Shown: positions 16,795 to 24,808 of the stretch, in pieces
How the letters are laid out: every line of letters starts with the position of its first letter
Position numbering within the stretch: position 1 is the stretch's first letter
Origin: WHSV01 sp050693935
GTDB lineage: Bacteria; Actinomycetota; CADDZG01; WHSQ01
Assembly (NCBI GenBank): GCA_050693935.1
Contig: JBOGWU010000277.1
Span: 1-64,000 of the forward strand
Length of the DNA stretch: 64,000 bases
Direction of reading: 5' to 3'
Made by a program: the position numbers and the translations under genes
Notes under the pieces: model-generated
What the model was told of the DNA's origin: nothing
Seen by the model: the letters and a program-made list of their open reading frames with translations, nothing else
Databases searched by the model: none

Positions 16795-19668
16795 TTGTCC
16801 GACTTACGACTATTTCTGCTCGGTGCTCCTGGCATCGAACGAGACGGAAGCCCCGTCGACCTCGACACGCGCAAGGCCATCGCGCTCGTCGCCTACCTGG
16901 CGATAGAGGGACAGACCTTCCGCAGAGACTCCCTGGCCGGGCTCCTGTGGCCGGAGCACGGCGGAGATCAGGCGCGCGGCGCGCTCCGGCGCACCTTGTC
17001 GACGCTCAAGAAGGGAATGGGGGGCGAGGGGGTCGAGGCCGACCGAGCCACCGTCGGCCTCACCAGCGACGCCGTTTGGACGGACGCGACGGAGTTCCGT
17101 CGGTTAATCGAACAGAGCCAGGTCCCCTTCGCGGAAGGCGACCCGGATGCGTGCTTGGCCCTGTTAGAGCGCGCCATCCAGTTGTATCGAGGCGATTTCA
17201 TGGCGGGGTTCTCGCTGCGAGACAGCGTGGACTTCGAGGACTGGCAGTACTTTCAATCCGAATCCCATCGACGGCTCATGACCGGCGCGCTGGAGCGAGC
17301 CGTTGAGTGCCTGACGATGCGCGGTCGCTTTGCGGAGGCCATCGATCGCGCTCGCCGCTGGTTATCGCTAGATTCCCTGCACGAACCGGCGCACCGCAAG
17401 CTCATGGCGTTGTATGCGTGGAACGACCAGCGCGCCAGCGCACTCAAGCAGTATCGAGAGTGCGTCGGATTACTCGATCGCGAGCTGGGTGTCCCCCCAC
17501 TCGAAGAGACCACCGAGCTCTACCGGCAGATCACCGACAATCGACTCCCGGAGCCCGAGCTCCTCTCGTTGCCGCAAGAGCTCGGCTCGGTGGAGCTCGC
17601 CGGCGTGCACGCGCCCACACCTACACCACTGGTAGGTCGAACGACCGAGCTTGCGCTCCTGCTAAACGCCTACGAGTCGGTGGGCGCGGCCGGACGAGTC
17701 GCGCTCATCGAGGGCGAGGCCGGTATCGGCAAGAGCCGACTCGCCGACGAGTTCCTCGCACGGTTGCACGAGCGCGGTTCGATGACAGCAACCGTCCGCT
17801 GCCACGCAGAGGAGACTCACCTCGCCTTCGGGGTAGTCACCGGACTCCTTCGCCAGACACTCGAGGAGAAGGGAAGGGAGTGGCTTGGGGTCGTGCCCGT
17901 GCACTGGCTGAGCGAGTGTGCCCGGCTGTTGCCCGAGCTGCTGACTCTCGGCATCGACGTCCCTCCTCCCACGCGGCTGGACGACCCCGGCGCCCAGGCT
18001 CGCTTCTTCGAGGGCATAGCCAGCTTCTTGACCTCGGCGAGTAACGGGCCTCAGCGGGGAGTGCTGCTCGTCGACGATCTGCACTGGACGGACGAATCCT
18101 CGCTGGACGCGCTCCTCTACCTTGCAGGCCGCCTCAGGGGACGGCCCCTGCTCTTGCTCGGGACCTTTCGTTCCGACGAGGTCGGAGCGTCGGCGCGTGT
18201 CCGCCGGTTGGCGACCGCGGCCGGCCAGTATTCGATAGACAACATCGAGCTCCGGCGTTTGACCCGCGACGAGGTGTCCGAGCTGGTCACCGCCGCCCGT
18301 CCCGGCGACGCGACCTTGAGCGACCGTCTCTACGAGGAGACCGAGGGACTTCCGTTCTTCCTCGTCGAGTACCTGGCGGCGCTCGACGAGGGTGCCGATC
18401 CCGAGTCGCCGCAATGGTCACCCCCGTCGGGTGTGCGCGAGCTCCTGTCGTCGCGCGTCGAGCAGCTGAACGAAACGGCGCGACAGGTGCTCACGACCGC
18501 CGCCGTTATCGGACGGAGCTTCGACTTCGACACGGTGCGCGAGGCGGGTGGTCGCTCGGATGACGAGACCGTCACCTCTCTCGACGACCTCGCCGCCGCG
18601 GGCCTGATCAAAGAGGTGGCGCCGGCCGGGAAGGGGTTCCCCACCTTCGACTTCAGCCACGAGGGGATCCGCCGTCTCGTCTACGACGACGCAAGCAGCG
18701 CCCGCCGAAGGTTGCTACATAGGCGCGTGGCGGACTCGCTGGCGCGCTCCCGACGGCGCCCGGCGGTGGAGCCGGGGGCAGTCGCCCATCACTACGAACT
18801 CGCCGGCAACGATGCCGCCGCCGCGCGCTACTACGAGCTTTCGGGGCGCAAGGCCAGTTCGTTGTTCGCGCACGCCGAGGCAATGGCCCACTTTCGCACC
18901 GCGCTTGCGCTCGGACATCCCGAGCCCGCCCGCATTCACGAGGCCCTTGCCGACATTCAGACCTTCTCCGGCGACTACTCGGGTGCGCTGATCGAATATG
19001 AGACCGCCGCGGCGTTGAGCGACCAGCACGATCTGGTAACGATCGAGCACAAGATCGGAACCGTGCACCATCGAAGAGGAGATCTCGACTCCGCTCGCAG
19101 CCACTTCGAAGGTGCCCTGGAGCTTCTCGACGACGACGACCACGCGCGGCGATCGCGCGTGTTCTCCGACCTCAGCCTCACGGCTCATCGCTCGGGAGAG
19201 TCCGCCACCCCGGAGCTTCTGGCGAACGAGGCCTTGGGCCTTGCCGAAAAGACCGAGGACATCAACGCGCTGGCACAGGCACACAACATCCTTGGCATCC
19301 TGGCCAAGAGCCGGGGCGATGTGGACAGCGCGCTCGAGCACCTTCAGCAGAGCGCCGATCTGGCCAGCGATCTCAGCGACCCGACGGCTCGTATTGCGGC
19401 GCTCAACAACCTCGCACTGGCCCGGGGAGAGGCCGGTGAACGCGACGCGGCCATCGAGATCCTGAACGAGGCACTCAAACTCTGCACCGAGCAGCAGGAC
19501 CGTCATCGCGAGGCCGCGTTGCATAACAACCTGGCGGACCTCTTTCATCGCAACGGAGAGCGCGAGCGCTCGATGGAACACCTCAAGCAAGCGGTTGCGA
19601 TCTTCGCCGAGATCGGTTCGAAGGAGTCGACCATGCAGCCCGAGATCTGGAAGCTGGTCGAATGGTAG
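16795..19668 (+). CDS. BTAD-AAA ATPase-TPR transcriptional regulator (AfsR/SARP-like)
   Basis: 957 residues. Residues 1-95 form a winged-helix DNA-binding domain of the OmpR/SARP type (DTRKAIALVAYLAIEG, GALRRTLSTLKKG). Residues about 100-250 are the bacterial transcriptional activator domain. An AAA/STAND ATPase follows, with Walker A GEAGIGKS near 310 and Walker B LLVDDLHW near 430. The last third is TPR-rich (ALNNLALARGEAGERDAAIEIL). Such proteins bind DNA after ATP-dependent, ligand-controlled oligomerisation. The start is TTG, preceded by GAGGGG at 6 nt; a 7-codon upstream ORF ends inside that site. It diverges from the seven-paralogue operon, making it the likely regulator of that operon. 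No secondary-metabolite genes are near. Confidence 0.92.
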   Translation: MSDLRLFLLGAPGIERDGSPVDLDTRKAIALVAYLAIEGQTFRRDSLAGLLWPEHGGDQARGALRRTLSTLKKGMGGEGVEADRATVGLTSDAVWTDATEFRRLIEQSQVPFAEGDPDACLALLERAIQLYRGDFMAGFSLRDSVDFEDWQYFQSESHRRLMTGALERAVECLTMRGRFAEAIDRARRWLSLDSLHEPAHRKLMALYAWNDQRASALKQYRECVGLLDRELGVPPLEETTELYRQITDNRLPEPELLSLPQELGSVELAGVHAPTPTPLVGRTTELALLLNAYESVGAAGRVALIEGEAGIGKSRLADEFLARLHERGSMTATVRCHAEETHLAFGVVTGLLRQTLEEKGREWLGVVPVHWLSECARLLPELLTLGIDVPPPTRLDDPGAQARFFEGIASFLTSASNGPQRGVLLVDDLHWTDESSLDALLYLAGRLRGRPLLLLGTFRSDEVGASARVRRLATAAGQYSIDNIELRRLTRDEVSELVTAARPGDATLSDRLYEETEGLPFFLVEYLAALDEGADPESPQWSPPSGVRELLSSRVEQLNETARQVLTTAAVIGRSFDFDTVREAGGRSDDETVTSLDDLAAAGLIKEVAPAGKGFPTFDFSHEGIRRLVYDDASSARRRLLHRRVADSLARSRRRPAVEPGAVAHHYELAGNDAAAARYYELSGRKASSLFAHAEAMAHFRTALALGHPEPARIHEALADIQTFSGDYSGALIEYETAAALSDQHDLVTIEHKIGTVHHRRGDLDSARSHFEGALELLDDDDHARRSRVFSDLSLTAHRSGESATPELLANEALGLAEKTEDINALAQAHNILGILAKSRGDVDSALEHLQQSADLASDLSDPTARIAALNNLALARGEAGERDAAIEILNEALKLCTEQQDRHREAALHNNLADLFHRNGERERSMEHLKQAVAIFAEIGSKESTMQPEIWKLVEW

Positions 19669-20123
19669 GCAAGGGTATCCAGCGATTCACCACAGAGTTG
19701 ATGAGCGAGGGTCCGGGGACCTTCGTCGAGTTGCCGTTCGACGTTGTGGAAGCATTCGGGGCGAAGCGGGTACCGGTCCGATGCTCGATCAACGGCGCCG
19801 CGTTCCGGAGCACCGTAGCGGTTTACGGAGGCCGTTACTACCTACCGATTAACAAGAAGCTCCAAAGTGAGGCCGGGGTTACTGCGGGTGACGAGGTCGA
19901 GATGGTCGTGGATCGCGACGACGCGCCCCGCAAAATCGAAATGCCCGACGATCTCCGCAGCGCGCTGGACGAGGACGACGAAGCCCGGCTCGCCTTCGAG
20001 GCACTGTCGTTCACGCACCGCAGAGAGTACGTCGAGTGGATCACCGAGGCCAAGCGTGACGAAACCAGGCAGCGCCGAATTCGCAAGGCCGTTCAGATGC
20101 TGGGCGAGGGAAAGACCCGCTAA
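19662..20123 (+). CDS. DUF1905/YdeI-like protein
   Basis: 153 residues. The N-terminal about 95 residues have the small beta-barrel pattern of DUF1905 (FVELPFDVVEAFGAKR, VRCSINGAAFRSTV, GDEVEMVV). The C-terminal 55 residues match the YdeI/bacteriocin-protection helical tail (LSFTHRREYVEWI, EAKRDETRQRRI). The family function is unclear; YdeI-type proteins have been linked to resistance to peptide stress. The ATG overlaps the last codons of the BTAD regulator by 7 nt, so it is translated from the same message. Confidence 0.85.
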   Translation: MVGKGIQRFTTELMSEGPGTFVELPFDVVEAFGAKRVPVRCSINGAAFRSTVAVYGGRYYLPINKKLQSEAGVTAGDEVEMVVDRDDAPRKIEMPDDLRSALDEDDEARLAFEALSFTHRREYVEWITEAKRDETRQRRIRKAVQMLGEGKTR

Positions 20124-20132
20124 GTAGAAGCC

Positions 20133-21245
20133 TCAGGGTTCGGGGGGCTCGAGCTTGCCGGTCCTGCGATCCCGCTCGGTCTTGGCCTGGTGGCAGCGAT
20201 AGCACCGCGGCTTGAGGTTTCCGTGGGAGGTGGGACCTAGAGCGACGCGCGGCTGAACGTGATCGAACTCCGTCTTGAACCGGTTCCCACAGTCGACGCA
20301 CACCACGCCCTCGAAATCGGGGGCTCACCCAACTCCAGGGCGACCCGCACCTCGACCGAGGGATCGCGCGAGTAGCGCTTGAAGTTGCGCAGGTCCACCC
20401 CGTCGAAGAACAACCCGTTCAGAAAGGCGTCCTGGGCAATCTGCTTGGCGACCTGGGGTGACACCGGGCCCACGCCGGGAATCTTGCAGACCTCACCTTC
20501 TTTGACGTCGGTCCAGCCGCGCTTGGCCACCTCGTGGCTGACCAGGATCACCAGCTCGGGCCGCTTGGCCCGGCCCTCGCCTGCGCCCGACAGCATCAGG
20601 GCGTAGGCATCGGCGAGATAACGCTCGAAGGGCTCTTTTTCCCCACCGGCCCTGGCCTTTCTTGCGAGCCTTTGGGCCTCGGCCTCGGCGCGCGCCACGA
20701 TCGGCGACCCGATGTGGGGCTCCAGTTCCATGTGGATGTGCACCATGCCGAGCTCATCACTGTGACTGCGCGCGCCTTGCGCGCCGCGTGCTGACGCTCG
20801 GCAAGTCCCCGGTGTTGTTCGGCCTCCAGCTTGACCTTGCGGGCCTTCTCGCGGAGCACATGGAACGACTCGGACTGAGCCACCGTCAGAAGCTCGCTGG
20901 CGGAACGGGAGCCGACTCCTAGGCCTTGGCGATCTCGCAGGCCTGGTCCAATGAGACTTCGCCGCGCTTGAGGGCGCCTTCTAGCGGCGCGGAACCACTG
21001 AGCACCTTGCCGGTGGCGATGGTGTCCTTGGCCTTGCCCACCGAGCTCCCGGTCGACCGGGCGATCCCGGAGGGGTCGTCTAGCTTTCGCGCCAGTGCGG
21101 CGACCCCGAACGCGGCCAATCTCTGAGTCCGGGCATTAGCCTCGAGCAGCTCGCGAGCGTCGGCCGCGCCAAGCAACTCCGGCTCGAGGTTCGCGTTGGC
21201 CTTCTCGAGCAGCTCGTTGGCCTCGTCGACTTGCGTGAATTCCAT
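20133..21245 (-). pseudogene. DUF222/HNH endonuclease (13E12-like), broken by three frameshifts
   Basis: Four segments in successive frames reconstruct one protein. The DUF222 start (MEFTQVDEANELLEKA) stops at 20919. It is followed by SASELLTVAQSESFHVLREK, then ELGMVHIHMELEPHIG through VRVALELGEPP, and finally the HNH core DFEGVVCVDCGNRF, EFDHVQPRVA, NLKPRCYRCHQAKTERD, ending at 20133. The breaks are near 20925, 20760 and 20320, each equivalent to one lost base; the last is in a G run at 20319-20323. Intact relatives are multi-copy actinobacterial genes, often found as repeats. Three independent breaks favour real decay over sequencing error. Confidence 0.85.
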
Positions 21246-21347
21246 GCCCTCATCATGACGATGAGGTGTGACGAAAACTCTTTGGCTTCAGGGTGCACGG
21301 AGAGTTTCTGAAGTTTTTTCTCCGTTAGCCGATGGCGGGCGACAGAC

Positions 21348-21782
21348 TCAATCCGGTGAGTCCTGGATGTTCTCGGCCCCCAGTTCGATGGGGATGTCGC
21401 CCGCGGGGTTGACTACCAGACCCGTGAAGCCCTGGTCCACCGCCACCTTCAGGATCTCCGCGGTCTGTAGCAGCGTGTAGCGACCGCCGGCGGGGCGCCA
21501 GGTGTCGAGCTCATCCTCGTCGGTGAACACGGGTAGAAGGTGCTCGCCCTCCTCGTTGGCCACGATGGGCACGGTCTCCGCGTCTGCGCCCGCGTCGCCC
21601 TCTTCGTCCTCCTCGACGAAAGGCAGGATGATCGTCGCCTGGTACAACATGTCGATGACTGGCTCCCAGGCATCGAGGTCTCCGGTGCGCGAGGCTTCGG
21701 TGGCCGCCTCGATCAGGCGGCTCGTCAGAGCAGACCGTTCCTGCCGGTCGTTCTCGTCGTTCAACGAGTTGAAGATGTTCAC
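21348..21782 (-). CDS. SseB-like protein
   Basis: 144 residues, starting at a GTG that overlaps the methyltransferase stop as GTGA. The segment VPIVANEEGEHLLPVFTDED followed by LLQTAEILKVAVDQG and LVVNPAGDIPIEL is the SseB/enhanced-serine-sensitivity fold pattern. SseB-type proteins have no settled biochemical role. It is the last gene of the desulfurase-mnmA operon. Longer readings of the frame upstream only run through the methyltransferase gene. Confidence 0.83.
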   Translation of the reverse strand: MNIFNSLNDENDRQERSALTSRLIEAATEASRTGDLDAWEPVIDMLYQATIILPFVEEDEEGDAGADAETVPIVANEEGEHLLPVFTDEDELDTWRPAGGRYTLLQTAEILKVAVDQGFTGLVVNPAGDIPIELGAENIQDSPD

Positions 21783-22534
21783 GGAGTGGCCCTTTCTGCA
21801 AGAAGCATGATCCGGCGGCGTTTGAACACGTAGTCCTCGCCGTCGCGATGGAAGTCCATCCTCGTCTTGGGTCCGTGCTCGTCGATGAAGCGTTTCACTC
21901 GCTCGATTCGCTCCTCCGGGAACTCGCCCGGCCACATCCAGTTCGAAAACCGCTCCCTTTGTTCCGCGATGCGCTCGGACACGATCTGCAGACCCGCCAC
22001 GCGAAGAAGAGTTCGCAGCGCGCTCGGCGGTCGCGAGGATGCGTGGCTCGGATCGCGCACGATCTCGAGCTGGTTCATCACTACGGCCTCTTCGTAACGC
22101 TCGGTCGAGACTTGGTCGACGATCAATACCCTGCCGTCTTCTCTCATCACGCGCCTCATCTCCTTGAGAATGGGCAGTGGCTCCCAGATGTGGTGCAGTG
22201 CCTGCGCGGTGGCGACCAGCTCCACCGCACGTGAGCCGAACGGCAGGCGGGCTCCGTCGGCCACCACCTGTTCCATCTCTGGATGCCTGCGCCGCGCTTC
22301 GAAGAGCATCCCGGGGGTCAGATCGACGGCGATGAGACGGGCGGCGACGTCCCCGAACAGTTGAAGGAAGTTGCCAGTTCCCGCTCCAACCTCGACCACC
22401 GTCTCACCACCGGCCAGTCGGGCGAACTCAACCACCTTCAGCTCGTCGAAACGGCCTTGGGTTCGATCGGCGAACGACGTCGAGACCCGCTCGAACTCCG
22501 AGCGCAGAACCTCGGTGTGCCGGCGATCAGACAC
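21779..22534 (-). CDS. class I SAM-dependent methyltransferase
   Basis: 251 residues from a GTG at 22534 that overlaps the end of mnmA by 8 nt. SAM-binding motif I reads VVEVGAGTGNFLQLFG, motif II holds the acidic residue in LIAVDLTPGML, and later motifs are VADGARLPF and VMREDGRVLIVDQ. This is the Methyltransf_11/UbiE-like layout. The C-terminal RRIMLLAERATP gives no substrate hint. Its place directly behind mnmA is suggestive of an RNA or cofactor substrate but is not evidence for one. Confidence 0.85.
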   Translation of the reverse strand: MSDRRHTEVLRSEFERVSTSFADRTQGRFDELKVVEFARLAGGETVVEVGAGTGNFLQLFGDVAARLIAVDLTPGMLFEARRRHPEMEQVVADGARLPFGSRAVELVATAQALHHIWEPLPILKEMRRVMREDGRVLIVDQVSTERYEEAVVMNQLEIVRDPSHASSRPPSALRTLLRVAGLQIVSERIAEQRERFSNWMWPGEFPEERIERVKRFIDEHGPKTRMDFHRDGEDYVFKRRRIMLLAERATP

Positions 22535-23621
22535 GTGCCCCCGCGGCGACGGTGGACGAAATAACGCCGCCGCCGAGCAGCTCGTCGGGGCGATCGGCGT
22601 CATAGAGCGCGGCCGACTGCCCGCGGGCGACCGCCTCGACCGGGCGGTCGAAGGCCACCTCGAGCCGTCCGGCATCCGAAGCACTCACGGTTGCGGCGTG
22701 GGTTTCACCGTGAGACCTGTACTGAACCAGTACGCGCCTGCCCTCGTCCAGAGCACCGGCGACGTAGCTCGTTTCCTCGGCGACGAAACCCTCGCAGCCG
22801 AGCTCGTCGCGCTCGCTTACCACGATGGTGTTCGAGGGCGCGTCAATCGAGCGCACGAACACGGGCATGCCGAGCGAGATCCCGAGGCCCCTGCGCTGGC
22901 CCACGGTGTAGCGGGCCACCCCACGATGTTCTCCCACGCGCCGCCCGTCCGTCGTCACGATCGGCCCGGGACGGCCGGCATCGGGCATGTGATCGTCCAT
23001 GTAGGAGCCCAGATCGCCCCCTCTCACGAAGCAGATCTCCTGGCTGTCGGGCTTGGTCGCAGTGGGGAGACCGAGCTCGGCGGCGATGCGGCGGGTCTCG
23101 GTCTTGGGCATGTCGCCGACGGGAAACAGCGTGCGCGCCAGCTTCGCCTGGTCGAGCATCCAGAGCACGTAGCTCTGGTCCTTGAGGGGATCGATGCCGC
23201 GCAGCAACCGGTAGGTGCCGTCGCGCTCGGCGACGCGCGCGTAGTGGCCGGTGGCCAGCACGTCGGCACCCAGCGCTCCGGCTCGCTCGAGCAGCGCGTC
23301 GAACTTGATCCACTGATTGCAGCGCACACAGGGGTTGGGCGTCCGCCCCGCGGCGTAGTCGGCGTGGAAGTTGGCGACGACAGTGTCCTCGAAACGTTCT
23401 GCGAAGTTGAGCACGTAGAAGGGGATACTCAACGTGTCTGCTACGCGGCGAGCGTCGGCGGCCGCGCCAACGTTGCAGCATCCCGAGTCGAGGTTTGCGG
23501 CCTCGCCGCGCCACAGCTTGAGCATGATCCCGGTCACGTCGAAGCCGCGCTCGACGAGCAGCGCAGCAGCGACCGAGGAGTCGACCCCGCCGGACATGGC
23601 TACCACGGCTTTCTGCGCCAC
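22527..23621 (-). CDS. mnmA: tRNA-specific 2-thiouridylase MnmA
   Basis: 364 residues. Makes 2-thiouridine at the wobble position of tRNA-Lys, -Glu and -Gln. The PP-loop AMSGGVDSSVAA binds ATP for uridine adenylation. The two catalytic cysteines lie in NPCVRCNQWIKF and QEICFVRGGD. The C-terminal beta barrel contains EVAFDRPVEAVARGQSAALYD. The GTG start directly abuts the cysteine desulfurase stop. The desulfurase very probably supplies its sulfur, as YrvO does for MnmA in Bacillus, where no relay proteins are needed. Confidence 0.96.
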   Translation of the reverse strand: MAQKAVVAMSGGVDSSVAAALLVERGFDVTGIMLKLWRGEAANLDSGCCNVGAAADARRVADTLSIPFYVLNFAERFEDTVVANFHADYAAGRTPNPCVRCNQWIKFDALLERAGALGADVLATGHYARVAERDGTYRLLRGIDPLKDQSYVLWMLDQAKLARTLFPVGDMPKTETRRIAAELGLPTATKPDSQEICFVRGGDLGSYMDDHMPDAGRPGPIVTTDGRRVGEHRGVARYTVGQRRGLGISLGMPVFVRSIDAPSNTIVVSERDELGCEGFVAEETSYVAGALDEGRRVLVQYRSHGETHAATVSASDAGRLEVAFDRPVEAVARGQSAALYDADRPDELLGGGVISSTVAAGARV

Positions 23622-24767
23622 TCAGCCGACCTTCCGGGCGCGCTCGACGATGCCGGGCAGCACCTCGAGGACCACGTCGACGTCCTCGTCCGTCGACTCG
23701 CGTCCGAGCGAGAAGCGGACGCTGCCCTTGGCGATCTCGCGCGGCACCCCGATGGCAAGCAGCACGTGCGAGGGATCGATCGCGCCCGACTGGCAGGCCG
23801 AACCGGCAGAACAGGCGATCCCCGCGCCGTCGAACAACAGAAGGAGCGTCTCGCCGTCGGCGCCGGAGAAGCTGACGTTGAGTGTTCCCGGCACCCGCTT
23901 CGTCGGGTGACCGTTGAGCCGGACGCCGTCGATGGACGACTCGATCCCCTTCCACAACCTCGCGCGGAGCGAGCCCACGCGCTCGATCTTGTGATCGACC
24001 TCCTTGGCGGCGATCTCCGCGGCGATGCCGAAGCCGGCGATCCCGGGCACGTTGTAGGTCCCCGACCGGAGCCCGCGCTCATGCCCGCCTCCGTGCAACA
24101 CCGGCTCTAGCGGCGCATGGCTGCGCGCAAAGAGAGCGCCGACGCCCTTTGGGCCTCCCAGCTTGTGAGCCGAGAACGCAGCGAAGTCCACGCCCAGCTC
24201 GTGGACGTTGACCGGCAGGTTGCCGAGCATCTGGACCGCGTCGGTGTGCACGAGTGTGGACGGGTTTACCGCTTCGACGGCACGCACGATTTCCGCAAGC
24301 GGCTGGGCCGTACCGATCTCGTTGTTGACCGCCATCACCGATACCAGGAGGGTCGTCGGCCTGACCGCGGCCGCGACCGCTTCCGGATCAACCAGGCCGT
24401 CGGGCCGGACTTCGAGCACGGTGATCTCGTAGCCGTTGTGGCCGAGCCATTCGATCGAGTCGAGCACCGCGTGGTGCTCGAAGCTGGTGGTGATGAGGTG
24501 GTTGCCGTTGCCGCGCAGCTTGTGGGCCGCCCCCTTGATCGCCAGGTTGTCGGCCTCGGTACCGCCACCCGTGAACACGATCTCGGCGGGGCTCGCACCG
24601 ATTGCGGTCGCCACCCTGTCTCTGGCGTCCTCGACGATCTCGCGCGCCGCCCGCCCGTAGGCATGGACCGAGGAAGGATTGCCGAACTCGCCCCTGAGGA
24701 CGCCGATCATGGCCTCGGTCACCTCGAGGAGAACGGGGGTCGTGGCTGCGTAGTCGAGATAGTGCAT
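23622..24767 (-). CDS. cysteine desulfurase, NifS/IscS family
   Basis: 381 residues, a PLP enzyme that takes sulfur from cysteine as a persulfide. The PLP lysine is in FAAFSAHKLGGPKG, the cofactor loop is TGGGTEADNLAI, and the persulfide-forming Cys is in GIACSAGSACQSG. The short loop around that Cys and the 381-residue length fit the NifS/IscS class I group. It heads the operon and is followed without a gap by mnmA, so tRNA thiolation is its clearest role; Fe-S assembly cannot be excluded. A TATGCT -10 box 7 nt before the ATG points to a leaderless message. Confidence 0.94.
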   Translation of the reverse strand: MHYLDYAATTPVLLEVTEAMIGVLRGEFGNPSSVHAYGRAAREIVEDARDRVATAIGASPAEIVFTGGGTEADNLAIKGAAHKLRGNGNHLITTSFEHHAVLDSIEWLGHNGYEITVLEVRPDGLVDPEAVAAAVRPTTLLVSVMAVNNEIGTAQPLAEIVRAVEAVNPSTLVHTDAVQMLGNLPVNVHELGVDFAAFSAHKLGGPKGVGALFARSHAPLEPVLHGGGHERGLRSGTYNVPGIAGFGIAAEIAAKEVDHKIERVGSLRARLWKGIESSIDGVRLNGHPTKRVPGTLNVSFSGADGETLLLLFDGAGIACSAGSACQSGAIDPSHVLLAIGVPREIAKGSVRFSLGRESTDEDVDVVLEVLPGIVERARKVG

Positions 24768-24780
24768 GCTTCAAAGCATA
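24766..24780. promoter_or_regulatory. palindrome over the desulfurase start with a leaderless -10 box
   Basis: ATGCTT-CA-AAGCAT (24766-24779) is a perfect inverted repeat overlapping the desulfurase start codon. On the minus strand TATGCT (24780-24775) sits 7 nt before the ATG, the position expected for a leaderless promoter. The palindrome could therefore be an operator, but this is inference. Confidence 0.35.
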
Positions 24781-24808
24781 AGACCGCAAATGCGAGGGGG
24801 GCCGCGCC

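Noticed and set aside
16795..19668. Secondary-metabolite cluster led by a SARP-type regulator
   Set aside because: No synthase, tailoring or export genes are near; the neighbours are membrane paralogues and a YdeI-like gene.
22371..24110. Long plus-strand reading frame of 579 codons
   Set aside because: It is antisense to mnmA and the cysteine desulfurase, whose motifs are complete; GC-rich codon bias keeps the opposite frame open.
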